A DNA stretch of 64,000 nucleotides from Diadema setosum (taxonomy: Eukaryota > Echinodermata > Echinoidea > Diadematoida > Diadematidae), in contig CM067067.1 in assembly GCA_033980235.1 (NCBI GenBank), positions 12,738,401 to 12,802,400 of the forward strand. Reading direction: 5' to 3'. A program made the position numbers and the translations under genes. Below, piece by piece: positions 1 through 22,740 of the stretch. Under the pieces are notes generated by a model. It made no database searches. It had not been told where the DNA came from and saw nothing but the letters and a program-made list of their open reading frames with translations. How positions within the stretch are numbered: position 1 is the stretch's first letter; every line of letters starts with the position of its first letter.

Positions 1-1079
1 CTCCTGGAAATTACGAATTCAGCCAACTTAATTATGTCAATTGTTCGCTCCAGTTTTTAGAAAATATGCTTCAAACATACCCCTCTGGGCTCAAGAAAAG
101 TTGTCTTTTTGCGCAGTGCAAAATCGCATTGTATTACTGGACATGATTTTCGCAATGAAATAATCGACATCTTTCGCACCTATTCCTTGCACCAGAATCA
201 CAATTTATCCCACAAATCACTGTACACATTCTCACCGAACGGATGACAAAGAAAAAAAATTGGCAAATAAGGTTCAAATTTCGTATTTTACGGTAAAATG
301 TCTGTCTTGAACATTTCGAACAGTTGCATGCAATAAAACCTTGTTAGAAATCGACAACTGGTTAGACTTTATACTTCTACTACATGTATCTAGTTTACGT
401 GCTTTGTCTATGGGAGCTGCGCGCACGGGTGACGAGTTGCGGGCCCCTTCGCGCACAACTATTCCGCATCGTTTGCGTTTGAGGACACTAGCTACTAGTA
501 CAAATGTCCGATATCGATCAGTGAACTTTTGATTCTTTTGGCATCTTCAGCATTTTTCCTGTAAGATGTGAGTGGGATTTCACAGAATTTCAGTCGTGAA
601 ATGTGATTCAAACATGTATTAGCTATGACGAGGTGAGGGTCACTCAACTATAAATTTGAGGTAAAATGTGAATTTCTTTGTGTATTTACATTTTTATGTT
701 GCGTTTTTTGCGATTTCGGTCCACACAAAGTTCATGTGAGGCTAATCTACGAAGTCTCACGCGTACAGAATTTCATTACTACGCAAAAATGTGCGTGTCG
801 GGTAATACCATGGTGTCCGGTGACACCATGCTTGCCTATAACAATCTACGACTAAGACAAGTACTAGCTGGGGAGGGTTTGATTATTAATCGTCCTATCA
901 CCATTGAAAATGATATAAAAATGGTAAAAAAAATATACAAGATCTAGGGTTTCACGCTTGCACTTTTGAAAGATAATCTAGTAACTACAAATTACAATTC
1001 CTACCCATGACTGCCATATTCTGATGTATAATGAGCCTATAGCCAGTAATGCAAACTGCTCTTTTTCTTTTCATTTCAG
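1..1079. other. Upstream flank of the LRR gene, no coding sequence recognised
   Basis: No protein or RNA gene is recognisable here. The stretch at about 395-490 is richer in G, C and CpG than its surroundings and could be a promoter or first non-coding exon of the plus-strand LRR gene. A donor-like GAG|GTGAGG lies at about 630. Neither can be confirmed without transcript data. Confidence 0.3.
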
Positions 1080-1492
1080 AGGAAAATTCTGTGATGATTT
1101 GTGTGCAGGGAAATGAGAGACCTGTGACGTGAGTGGATGATTGTCACTCATCTTCATGAATGCCTAGTAGCAATCCTTTAGAATCTTAGAACACCTTGTT
1201 TTGTCCATGTAGACTGTCACTGTTGCAGGAGATAATAATAACAGAAGAATAACGATGATGGGAAAGACCTGAATCTGTAACCCTGGACAAATTCACTGTT
1301 GGTCCTAAATTGATTTCTTGTTGCAGGTTAAGCTCTGAGGACAGACTTGAGCTGAATTTTCCAGACACCGGCAGTTTCAAAAGATGACCCAAAGGTACCG
1401 CCAATCCACTCAAATCCTTGGCAATAAAAGATAGCCCCGGCCTTCAGCAGGTTGCCATTTGCCAATGGCAAGGTAACCAAAGGTCACCAGAA
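1080..1492 (+). other. Putative spliced 5' leader of the LRR gene
   Basis: A possible small non-coding exon at 1080-1128 is bounded by a TTTCAG acceptor and a GTGAGT donor. The next acceptor (TTGCAG, ending at 1326) would open the exon that contains the start codon at 1493. In the CDS frame a TGA at 1385-1387 closes the frame upstream, and no in-frame ATG lies between that stop and 1493. The splice calls rest on consensus only. Confidence 0.45.
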
Positions 1493-12317
<10,825 letters not shown>

Positions 12318-12862
12318 TCACAGAAAGCATTGGAACCAGACATCTTATCATTCATGTCTACGCATTACAGTCATATGATAGGATACATTGTTCAGCAGGA
12401 TGGTCACAATTAGGAGATACACACTTATTACCTCCGCCAACAAAGGAGGTTAAGTGATCATTGGCATTGGTTTGTCTGTTTGCAAAATAACTCAAAAAGT
12501 TGTGAACGGATTTGAATGAAACTTGCAGCCAAAAGTCAATAAAGACACAAGGAACAGATGATTAAATTTTGGTAAGATCTGGGAATTTTTACAGATTTTT
12601 GAAGGATTTTTAATCTTTTGGCATACAAGGAGAATGAACTTAGGAGTTGAAGCTGCGCATACTGGAGGTTTGCATACACCGACTAAAGCGCATGCTTTGC
12701 TTGGGCAAGCTGCCGGGCAGCTGGAACAAGACTTCTATATCGGGGAACTGCATGCGTGTATGGGTGGAAATGAGTTGCTGGCTTAGGGGAAGTCGGCACT
12801 CTCCAAGTTCTCTCTCTCTCTCTCTGCAAGTAATAAACTTCTCCCCCCCCCCCCCCAATAAA
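12318..12862 (+). other. Probable 3' UTR and polyadenylation region of the LRR gene
   Basis: After the TAA at 12315-12317, AATAAA signals occur at 12538-12543 and about 12856. The first lies inside a repeat that begins near 12427, so a transposon fragment may supply the polyadenylation signal. No cDNA evidence is available. Confidence 0.4.
12427..12695. mobile_element. MITE-like fragment with CCTCCGCC...GGAGG end
   Basis: It begins ACCTCCGCCAACAAAGGAGG and continues with a stretch about Cs ending in a 'tgtgaacggatttgaatgaa' block, a pattern common in dispersed repeats of marine invertebrates. A degenerate opposite end (GGAGGTTTGCATAC) lies near 12664. No coding capacity. Confidence 0.45.
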
Positions 12863-14099
12863 TTTCCAAATACAATTTTGCAAAATGTACGGCTAACATT
12901 TCGTCTAGTGGTACCTATAAACTGAACATCACTGATATAACCTAAGCTTTCCTCTATGTACATCAAACTTTCCCATGATGTCGGTTCAAGATGTCTTACT
13001 GCCTAAAGGCATCTTGAAACAGTATCTTCTTGGTCTTGTTGGTCATTGCAAAATTGTCCACTCAGAAGAAGCTAGTGTATTCTCAATTGAAAATTATATA
13101 CAAGCAATGCCAGCATATTGGAGGTTTGAACGAACAAAACTGGACGATCAAAGTAGAGGAATACATGTATATCCTAAATGTAGCTCGCATGAAATGGTAT
13201 GCAAATATCAAAAACTAATGACTGCATCTTTGACCAATCAGAATGGAGGATTCATCAAATGAGGTATATAATACAGTATACATGTTCATTGTAATGGCTT
13301 ATTTTCATCATGTGACTGTTGTTGCTTGCACAGTATCTGAGAACAACATTGGATTTATACTTACTTTTTTCCCTTTTCCAGGAGAGCTCAAAGAGCATTC
13401 TTTTGATTCTGAAGCAAAGATTATAATATGCTGTGATGAATTTTATTCGTGTTATGTATATGTTCATAACAGTGTGCCACATACAATAAGACAAAGAGCA
13501 GCCATTAAGACAATTTAATTTTCTGTTGCAGTAAGCTTTGATAGTGTCATGTCAACTTTTACACGTGCTACGTTCATAATGGATCACAAAATGATGGAAC
13601 ATCCAATTTTTTCTATGCAATAGTAACCTGTTCTACTCCAGTCTATAGCCTACATGATGATATTCGTTTTAGGGTGGGTTTGTTTGTTGTTGTACATGTA
13701 TTTGTTGTGGGGTGTTGGGTTTGCTCCGTCATATATCAACACAAAGAGAATATTGACAGAAAAGCTCATAACTATGCATATTAGGCATTAGCATTCATGA
13801 CTCTGTGAGCACATGGAATGTTGTGACTGAATGGTGTACAAGTCATTGTTGTGCAAGACACGTGAGAGAATTTCATCTTGGGAGTACTCATACAAAATCG
13901 CTGCTGTCTCTCCCCCCCCCCCCCCCCCCCCCATTGTAAAGAACCTTACAAGGTATGCACACACATACCTTTGTAAGCATCAGGTTATGCCCAAAACATA
14001 TGTATTCATTGGTTCTGAATGTACCCATAATAGCCATAACCACGTAGGAATTATCCCAAAATAGACTCAACACATTATGACTTGATATCTGTCAGGCAT
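12863..14099. other. Intergenic, nothing recognised
   Basis: AT-rich sequence downstream of the LRR gene with a 21-nt poly(C) tract at 13912-13932. I see no gene or structured element. Confidence 0.5.
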
Positions 14100-14701
14100 T
14101 TAGACCCCGTTTACAGTGTGGGGCCGGGCTCGGCCACGGCTTGGCCACGGCCGAGCCTGGCCTCAATTACGCGGCCGAGCCTCGCAATTTTGTCTGTTTA
14201 CACTGCTGGGCTCGGCCGCGCTTTTAATTCAAACCTTTCAATATTTTGTCGTAGTGGCGCTCTGCTTGTAAACAAACGCAATTTGGCATTGTCTGGTTTT
14301 CAGACCCTTTGCCAACTGAATTCTGTGGCGACGAAGTCGCCGTTTGGGCAAAGGCCTTTGCCGAAGGAAAAATCATTTGCAGGACAAAACTATCTTAAAT
14401 TATACTAGTTTTCGACGTTTAGGGGGTTAATATCCTGAATATCCTGAATATCCTGAATATCGAAATAGTACAGGCAGAGGGTTTGGAAGCCAAACTAAAA
14501 CTGGCCGCGCATTTGGCCCAGTTTGCATTTACACTGAGAAAAGGCCGGGCTCGGCCGCGGCTCAGCCGCGGCCGAGACCACCTCCAGAGCGTGGCCATTT
14601 GCGAGTCCAATTTTGGCCTCGCATTTGGCCTTTTGCGCGTTTACACTGAAATGAAGGTGGGCTCGGCCGCGGCCGAGCCTCGCACTGTAAACGGGGTCTT
14701 A
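14100..14701. mobile_element. PIF/Harbinger-like non-autonomous element
   Basis: Terminal inverted repeats GACCCCGTTTACAGTG (from 14103) and CACTGTAAACGGGGTC (to 14698) are flanked by the 3-bp direct repeat TTA (14100-14102 and 14699-14701). Target duplications of TWA are characteristic of PIF/Harbinger transposons. The 596-bp interior is built from repeated GGCTCGGCCGCGGC-type palindromes and encodes no transposase. Confidence 0.75.
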
Positions 14702-16115
14702 GTGCCATCTATACACAAAGTCTGGCCACCTCTGCTCCAGTGGATAGCACTGTGGTGGCATGAAGATGTGTAAAACAGGCATGTAACCAAGGATGTTCAA
14801 GAGTTCCAACTGGCTTTGATTATTCAAACAGTTGTAGGGTTTTCTATTGATGTACAAAAGAATTCCACAGGTGCATTTGTGCCATTGATGATCAGGGTTC
14901 AATGCTGCCATCTTGCTGAGCAGTCTGAAGAATCATTTTGAAATTAATACAGTGTATAATGCTTGCCATATTTGCTTATTTATTAATTAATCAATTCATT
15001 AGCAAAATGACTTCAATACAGAAATTTTTCCTGGTTTTGAAAATTAAGATGCTGTGATACAAAGAAAAATAAAATCAGACTGAAGGGCAAGGAAAACATT
15101 TTTGCTAAAACAAGAATTTGTTAATTGGTATTCTTCATGACGAAGAGTCCTCAGTTTAACTTTGGCATTATACCCTTGATATTTCTGTACTACGTGTCTG
15201 CCACTACACTGATGACTGCTTTTCCATACTATGCAACTACAATGTAAAGGACATATATATATTCTATAAAAGACAAAATCAGGATATGTGCAACCTATTC
15301 GGTGTGCCTTGGCTCTTTTCATCACGTTAACATATACACTTGAGGATGTGTCACAGTCGCGTTTTCATGCATTGCCTATCCCTATTGATCTTGTCGCATG
15401 GTTTTGTACCCAGGGATGCCACCCTCGAGGGCTGAAAAGGTGTCTTGTTGGTGGAAAAACACTATATTTACCTTTCCAGCAATAAACATGTATAGTCATA
15501 CAATTTGGGAAAACAGTATTTTCCATGAAACCTGCAGTATTTTTGCAAAACAACAACAATTAACAATACAAAATAGAGGTACTAAATGGAAAAAACAAAA
15601 ACAAAGGTAAGCTAGCATCCTGTGGGAGTCATCTACTACTAGTACTGTATTCGTTATCATGTCTTGAAAATAATCAGTCGATAGAGGATTTGTGGCTTGA
15701 AACTGGCTGAAAACCTTGTGGGCACACGAAATGGTTACTGAATGGCAATAAATGTTGCAGCAACAGTAACAAGTAATTAAAGAAGCATAGTTATCAACTC
15801 TCCTATTTGTACAATAAAAAATCATGTTTTACGTGGATAACTAGGCAAAATTAGACCATTTTTATTATACAAGTATTAAAATGATTTCAAACAATTTTTA
15901 TTGAACTCCTGTTTTAAAAAAAAAAAAGTAAGAAAGATATGTATACAGCTATATTCAAGTTTGGTCAAGAGTTATGAACATGTAAATACAACTTTTGTGA
16001 GCCGATTACATCGCCTCCAATTTGTGGTTGCTCCTGATACGTGTACCCCTTGTTTTGTAAAATCTTGGATTACCGATATTCCACTTCAGTGCATAGGTGC
16101 AGTCTCAATGGAACC
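14702..16115. other. Intergenic, nothing recognised
   Basis: AT-rich with short open frames only; no family signature or structured RNA seen. Confidence 0.5.
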
Positions 16116-16660
16116 TCTTAAAGGTACTAGCCCACATTTGCAAACCCACGAAAATCAAAACTGCATAAAACAGGTCCAATATGACTTCAAGTACAAGTTA
16201 TAACAGTAACATACCTCACCTGTCGCTCTTTGTCTATACCATTCGATAAAAGAGAGAAAATCATCGTTTTAAAATCAATTTTCAAACCGGGTCAACCCGA
16301 CCCAAAATCGAATTACGAGCGCGGGCTATAGCTACGTACATTGTACATGTAACACGTATGTGGACCAGAGCTGGCGAGCGTTATACGCATGCATACGGAT
16401 TACGGTGCATTTTCATTTATTTTTATGAAAGTAATACATTGTACATGTAACACGTATGTGGACCAGAGCTGGTGAGCGTTATACGCATGCATACGGATTA
16501 CGGTGCATTTTCATTTATTTTTATGAAAGTAATGGACTAATTGGAACGAAATTTTGCACAGGTGTTACTGCAATCATATCCAAACTCCATGCTAACTATG
16601 AGACCAATTGCTGCAGGTTTACAAATGTGGGCTAGCCCGGCCCTTTTAGGGTTAAATGTT
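16116..16660. mobile_element. TTAA-flanked MITE (family 1, copy 2) with internal duplication
   Basis: Nearly identical to the copy at 8399 over most of its length, starting TTAAAGGTACTAGCCC. It carries a 98-bp direct tandem duplication (16337-16434 and 16435-16532, one difference seen). The right end diverges and closes with a GGGTTAA-like edge. Confidence 0.7.
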
Positions 16661-17514
16661 TAACGGACTGATAATTTGAGACAGTTGGCTACAAATACAG
16701 GGATAAGGGAAAAGTCTTGTTGTTTTTTTCATGTTTGCTGGAATAAATTAGAAACGTGTGAATTCCCATCGTGACATACAGGCAGCACGACGATATTCGA
16801 CCGTGCGTTCTCCAATTCACTCGTCCGGTAGCACACTTTTCCAAATTATTACTTCCCATTGCAAACCTGTCTAGTTTCTATGGCCAATTCATTGAATCAT
16901 TCACTGCTGAATATTAGCAAGTTTTTGTTTGAAATGCTGCATCCATTCAAGCTTTTGATTTATTCTACCGAAACCATAACTCGGTCAATATTCCTCCGGT
17001 TAGGATAGAGGCCTGCCATGGCCATTTGATTGCTGCAAGACACTCGTTTTAGGATTTACCCCCTCTACGGTGAAAAACTTTATTCGCATGTTGCGGGTGG
17101 ACGAAATACGTAGACGTGAGCCAACCACAGAACTCGGCCAACTCTCATCACACTTCTTTACAACAGGATTTTCTTTTAATATGAAACCTACGAAGAATTA
17201 GGTTCAGAGGTTCCCACTTCCTGAAACGTTTTGTTGTTGTTTTTTGTGTTTGTGCGTGTGTGTGTGTGTTGTGATGTGTCTTTCATTAATATATAAAACA
17301 ATTTAAAAAAGTCAAATTTTAGCCACTTAAATTTCATTGTCACCATTAGAGGATGGCACAGTTTCGGTTGAGATGGGGCTACAGGTTTCCAGCGGTTTTT
17401 TGTTTGGTTTTGTTTGTGTTTGTGTTTGTTTGTTTTTTTGGTGTGTTTTTTTTTTTTTGTTTTTGTTATTTTGTTTCTGATGATTTTTTTTTTTCTTTTT
17501 CTTTTTTTTTTTTT
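16661..17514. other. Intergenic, nothing recognised
   Basis: No gene recognised. It ends in a T-rich stretch (17395-17515) that separates it from the foldback element beyond. Confidence 0.45.
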
Positions 17515-17832
17515 TAAGATAACGAGAAACTTCTTATGGAATACGAAAGACCCTAATAATTCTAAGAGGAATTCAAAGTTTATTTGATGAAAATTGATTG
17601 ATATGACCGAGATATCCAAGACAAAGCAATAGGTGGGACCCAAGCTTTATTAGGATCGCTTTGCCTTACTTTGTTTTTGGATATCTCGGCCGTTTCAAAA
17701 CCGATTTTCACCTAATGAACTTTAGAATCGTATCCTCGTCAGCATTTCATAGCATAAAGTGGTTTCGGTAAGTATATTGCAAAATGTTAAGATCGAATTC
17801 TCACCTCAACCAATACTACACCATCTCTTTAT
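17515..17832. mobile_element. TTAA foldback MITE (family 2), left-truncated copy
   Basis: It has the family core: AAGAGGAATTCAAAGTTTAT, GATATCCAAGACAAAG, GTGGGACCC, then the near-complement TTTGTTTTTGGATATCTCGG. The right end reads CTCAACCAATACTACACCAT. The left end is lost in a poly(T) stretch. Confidence 0.6.
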
Positions 17833-17875
17833 TATTATTATATATATTATATATATATTTATTATATATTTATTG

Positions 17876-18038
17876 TTGTGTGAATTATTTGCTTCAGAAT
17901 GGTCTCATATTCAAGTAATGTGCAGTTTAATGTTTCCAGGTTAGCGTGCCTGTACAATGAATGACGGGGCGATCGTCAACGATTGACTGCACATTACTTG
18001 AATATGAGACCATTCTGAAGCAAATAATTTTCACACAA
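17876..18038. repeat. Long hairpin (about 50-bp inverted arms)
   Basis: Left arm 17876-17926 and right arm 17986-18038 are reverse complements over about 48-50 bp (GAATGGTCTCATATTCAAGT versus ACTTGAATATGAGACCATTC). The only break is a 2-nt insertion near the outer end. A loop of about 59 nt separates them, and TA-rich sequence flanks both sides. Confidence 0.85.
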
Positions 18039-18533
18039 TAGATATATAATGTACTCTTAAATGGATCCCACAAGGATTGGAACAATCATCCCCCAGCATT
18101 CCCACTGATCAGTTACTATCCATCCCCTTTAAGGTGATTTGATCATAGATTTTTATTATTATTTTTTTTTTTTGTGCTTTATACCACTTCGATTAATTTT
18201 GACTTTTTATTTCCAAGAACACTAGTCTCTACAAATTTATGAGCTCTGCTCGCCCGAGAGCGTGTCAAGTTCTTGCCCTCTGAGACGCCCCGACTTTCAC
18301 AAAAAATTGAAATTTCAAAATGTCATATCTTCCTTATTTCTCATCCAATTTTTGTCATTTTGTATCGTTTCTGTACGGAATATTGTTCTCTTTCTTTTGA
18401 AGTTTATTTTTTGGGGGTGGCTTTTTACATAAGCATAAGACAATGGTACTCACACAACAGTTGATTCTTCGCCAAGTTGTTGTCTGTCTCTCTTTGAGTC
18501 GCGCCGAAATAGAAGTCATTAGCCCTACTACCC
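18039..18533. other. Spacer downstream of the microRNA cluster
   Basis: Nothing recognised. If the cluster is one minus-strand transcript, its 3' end should lie here or further left. Confidence 0.4.
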
Positions 18534-18632
18534 TACTGGCCGGGACGAGTGCAATACTGGAGAGCTATCCAGCTGTCCGCCTCGCTAGAGAACGGACAAG
18601 CCACAGCACTGCAGTCGACCTGACCGGCACGG
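18534..18632 (-). ncRNA. mir-92: miR-92 family precursor (copy 1)
   Basis: The predicted mature 3p product occupies about 18535-18556 on the minus strand and begins TATTGCACTCGTCCCGGCCA. It carries the miR-25/92 seed ATTGCAC and the family's CCCGGCC 3' half. The opposite arm (TGCAGTGCTG..., about 18595-18628) pairs with the mature strand, with internal mismatches. The terminal loop is unusually long (about 40 nt) and holds its own GTCCG/CGGAC stem. It is the 3'-most member of the putative transcript, about 1.3 kb from the next. microRNAs of this family repress mRNAs as guides in Argonaute. The mature match is strong; the precursor shape is the least typical of the five. Confidence 0.72.
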
Positions 18633-18639
18633 TTGGGCT

Positions 18640-19805
18640 GAAATGTTTGAATTCGACAGGTCAGTCGCTGTATTTCCAATTAATCATTTGACAGACGTTC
18701 AAATACGATGGTCGAGAGTAGCGTTCGAAGGGCCATGGTAAAGCTTGCCACATTCTTCCGACAAAATTCGTGTTCCTAGTCGTGTCATTATTATATAATA
18801 AAGTTCTGCACCAAGGGGAGCTACTTCACGAAATGGAAACAATTTATTCCACAATCAATAAATGCGGCTAACGCGCGGTATAGAATTCCTTCTACTTTTC
18901 TTCTCTTCTCTCAAAGTAATCAGTTGGCTACGAAAAACATTTTTTATAAAATTTACGAGCACATTACACGGGAAATAATATTAAACAGCTAACGAAACTG
19001 CGAAACTGCAAAGCAAAGAAGAAAAACGTGTATCATTTCACTTGTTGGTGACGTTTTGATACAGCGCAGTGATAATTCTCCCATCTATGAATAGTTGATG
19101 TCTTTGTAGACGGACCGAATCACAACTATTGTATTCATTCTAACGGGAGTTCAGAATAAAGCAACAACTTAGGTCCTTCCGACAGAAATAAATTTCTCTG
19201 GGCTTGTCGCTTAGTTATCCTATTCAAGCGTTTCATTTACTGTCATTCGCCACCGGCGACAGGCCGACGTTTTGAAAATGTAGAAAAATTAACAGGTCCT
19301 ACTAATTAAGATAAGGTCTTCACAACATTTCGGAAAATACGAGCAAACTACTACCGTACCAGGAAAGCTTGAACAAGACGGCAACCGCCTCGAAAGCCCC
19401 GAAGTAGCTAACTCGCAAACATAATGATAATATGAACGGAGACTATTTGAGTAATCAGGAGAGGGGAAAATCTCCTTGACATTTGGCAAATCTGGAGCCA
19501 ATACGATGTGCTTTTAATCACACATACTCAGTACCTATTTCTTTCCCCACACATACCTACTTCTTTCCCCTCAAACCTCCTTTTAAAACCCGAAGTAACG
19601 TGTTCTGGTGCAGATGAGGGGTCGTGTTTTGTTTTGTTTTGTTTTTTCCATATTGTTGGTTTCTGAATTTTAACTACATGTATTTTCGGCACATAAGTTC
19701 ATTGCTATCGCATAGTAGCGTATAATACATGGCAGGTTGGTAGTCCATTCTCGACAGGCGGCCGGTTCACATTGTCATTCCCTCCGCAAGCCGACGGAAC
19801 GAAGG
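18640..19805. other. Spacer between microRNA hairpins
   Basis: No protein gene or second structured RNA seen; presumably intronic or untranslated sequence of the primary transcript. Confidence 0.4.
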
Positions 19806-19808
19806 TAT

Positions 19809-19886
19809 CACGAAGGCCGGGACAAGTGCAATATTGGTAGGAGAGTCAAATCACAAAAATATTGGACACCCGTCACGACCTTCGCG
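19809..19886 (-). ncRNA. mir-92: miR-92 family precursor (copy 2)
   Basis: The mature 3p sequence, 19812-19833 on the minus strand, begins TATTGCACTTGTCCCGGCCT. These 20 nt match human miR-92a-3p as I know it. The 5' arm (19861-19884) folds back on it: CGAAGG/CCTTCG at the base, a mostly paired middle with one mismatch and GU pairs, and CAATATT/AATATTG next to a loop of about 22 nt. The total is about 75 nt, a normal animal precursor size. It is the best-formed hairpin of the set, and the 3p arm position agrees with the family. Confidence 0.92.
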
Positions 19887-19889
19887 ACA

Positions 19890-20739
19890 CGCTCTACAAC
19901 TCTGGCAACTCCGGTGAGGGTTATCGGGCCATCTCCAACCAGCCCCCAGCTCGGCAGTGATTGATGATGGTCTCATTCACACGATGGCGACCTCGAAGAA
20001 CCCCTTGGCGACCTCTATCGTAATGGTTTCCATGGATACTCCTACAGAGGAAAGAGAGAGACAGCGAATGCAGTAATACATCATTAGATTTCGTTTATAT
20101 ACCACTTGACTTCACCACATTAAAAGAGATGTTTTGTTTTTCTAAAACCAATAGCTTGTTCGACAACAGGTAACCTAACATCGACATTACTTGGCTCATT
20201 ATCTTCAAATATGCGATATCAATACAACAATCGTGCGAACATGCAGAGACGCACGCTCATATATTAACAAGAACTGCCTTCAAAACACATACACACACAC
20301 ACACACAGGCATGATTTCGATTCGTCATGCTTACTCGATACACGCGTCATTACGCGCGTCTCTTTCACATTTGGGTTCAACACTTTTTCATCTTTTGTGA
20401 ATGCGTGTTTCAGACATAACAAAAACGGGATTAGTAGATACATATCTCCACAAATATGAATGCAGTCAAAAAACTTCTATGCCTGTTCTAATCCACTACC
20501 ACGAATTCCGCGGGAGAACTTTAAGAAAAAAAAAAATCTTTTTGATCTTAAGTGGGTGAAAAGTAACGCGACTTGGTCTTTTCACAATGTAGGGTTGAAG
20601 AGTTCAGTAGTTGAGAACCGACAAAAAGAAAAGCCTTCGGGGGAAGACATGGCTGGTTCTGTTGCCCAGCTTTAGAGAGGTGAATCGCCCAAGCTGTATA
20701 AATCTCTCGTGGCTGATCAATGCAGTGTGTGGGTGGGTT
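19890..20739. other. Spacer between microRNA hairpins, with (AC)n
   Basis: Contains a short (AC)n run at about 20286-20309. No gene recognised. Confidence 0.4.
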
Positions 20740-20817
20740 GCAAGCAGGCCGGGACGAGTGCAATATGACTAGCAAGTTATATGCACAAATTGCCACTCCT
20801 CACGACCGGTTTGCTGC
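20740..20817 (-). ncRNA. mir-92: miR-92 family precursor (copy 3)
   Basis: The mature 3p sequence at 20744-20765 (minus) begins TATTGCACTCGTCCCGGCCT, a miR-92b-like form with C instead of T at position 10. The opposite arm at 20786-20815 pairs as AGCA/TGCT at the base, then CCGG/CCGG and GAGTGGCAAT against ATTGCACTC, with small bulges. The loop is about 20 nt. It lies 0.9 kb from copy 2 and 2.0 kb from copy 4. Confidence 0.9.
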
Positions 20818-20819
20818 CC

Positions 20820-22740
20820 TCTTTGACCATGACTTGCGTACCGTATCGTCCTCGGGAAGAAATGGAGTGGAGGGTTGAAGGTAATAAATGCGGACTAGAT
20901 AATGAAGCCATTCATCTAAACACCACCCCCTCCCGCCCCCCCCCCCAAAAAAATAATAATAATAACTTTATAATCAAGTATTCCCGCGTCAAGCAAGAAT
21001 TGTTTCAGACTATACGAATAGCGATGAGTTTTACTCACTCTCTACTGGAAAGATTCTGGAGAGCTAATAACATTTTGTAGTAATTTTGTGTTCCCAAGCT
21101 CCTATCATCCCATTTAATAACAAGCTTCAACTCATGAACATACTCTTTTGTCGTGACCGACAGACGTCGATACGCGTACCACTTCATGCATGTCAACGAT
21201 AGTCCCTCTTCACTCCGCTCTTTGTTACGGCTAAGTAAACTGCACTGAATAGCTCCCCTTGATAAAGCCAGAACAAAGGAACCGAGTGCTTCCTCACTTA
21301 AACCACAATACAAAAGATTTCATGAGTGGTCGTAGCGTCTCTGGGAAGGAGCTTTTGTTCCGATCGCTCCAAGCTTGCACAAATTGGCAAAGGAAAGCTT
21401 GGTAACGAACGACATGTGGTCATTTTGTTTAGGGCATCCCGACGGAATGCCAACATACACCCCCACAATTGCTACACTATTGCTATACCATTTCTTGCTT
21501 CGCATATATATACAACGCACATGTGTATAATGACTGTGTCTGCCTTTTTAAGGATCTGGCAAGTAGCTTACAGGTACAAACCACCACAAACATCACTGAA
21601 ATTCCACGTACCATGCGTTAAGGACCATATAATAAGCAATCAGAAAACATATCAAGCCCTTTTGACTGACATTGAAGTACATCCCATCCCTACTCCAGAA
21701 AACGTTTGTATTCTGTTCGCGACAATCAAAACTAATTTTATGCAAGAAATAACTAACACAGCGAAATGTGTCAAACCAATACGCATTTGAAACAAAATTC
21801 AAAAGCGTCAAACGAAATTTGGCGACAGTGTACCTTCCGGTAAGTGAAGTAGACAGTGTAGCTTCCGGTAAGTGAAGTATATCTCCAAACTCTACAGCGA
21901 AGGATGGGGGAGGGGGTGTTAACTTTTATAGATACTACTCTTACGGCTCGGGTCCAATGACCAGTCCAAACGAGAACAAGCGTGTACCTTGAATCCTATC
22001 CCCACATATTGTTTGAGGGGAACAAACGGCTATAAACAGTGGTTGTGTTGACACGCGGTTATACAGGCATGCGTTTGTCAAAGATTGCAAGCAGCTCGCT
22101 GGTAGATAAGATATGGCGATGAGCAAACAGAGAGAACCACGGGGAATGTCGGTTACTCGGAAGCCACGCAAGAATGTCGCCCACGACTACTATCGGCTGA
22201 AGGGCGAGTGACTCACGGTAAGGAATTCCGTCCGCCCGACGCTTGTCAGTTTCTAGAGAAAATGTGGCTTAATTACACCTACATCCCATCAATGGTACTG
22301 TAATTCTAACATGAATGACTGAAAGCACTGAATGACATTACAGCATTTGTTTCCAGTATTTCAAGAGCATTTTACCAGATACATCAGACGCAAAACTCCC
22401 AAGACCTCCGCCAAAAGAGGACACATGTATACCATTGTATTTCAAAACCCTAAAATCTAGTCCCATGATGCTTCTGAAAAGCTATACAGCGGCTACCATA
22501 CTATACTTATTACTTATTTCCGGCATTAATTTTCACTACTGGTTTTGACGCCCTGAAGCGCACCCTATCAACGGATCATTTCGAGCCATCTTTTAACCGA
22601 CTTCACCGGGAAAAAAAGAAGCAAAACAAAACAGAAAAAAAGCAAATACTGTACCTAACATTGCCCTTCCCTTTATATTGCAGCCATACATGCCTTGAAA
22701 GCCCGTGCGACAATGACCTTGAAGAACTTCCGATGACACT
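20820..22740. other. Spacer between microRNA hairpins, with a 28-bp tandem duplication
   Basis: No gene recognised. A 28-bp unit (GACAGTGTA.CTTCCGG...) is tandemly duplicated at 21824-21851 and 21852-21879, with one difference. Confidence 0.5.

Noticed and set aside
1418..1492. TTG at 1418 as initiation codon
   Set aside because: A downstream in-frame ATG at 1493 is a normal eukaryotic start; TTG initiation is unlikely in an animal.
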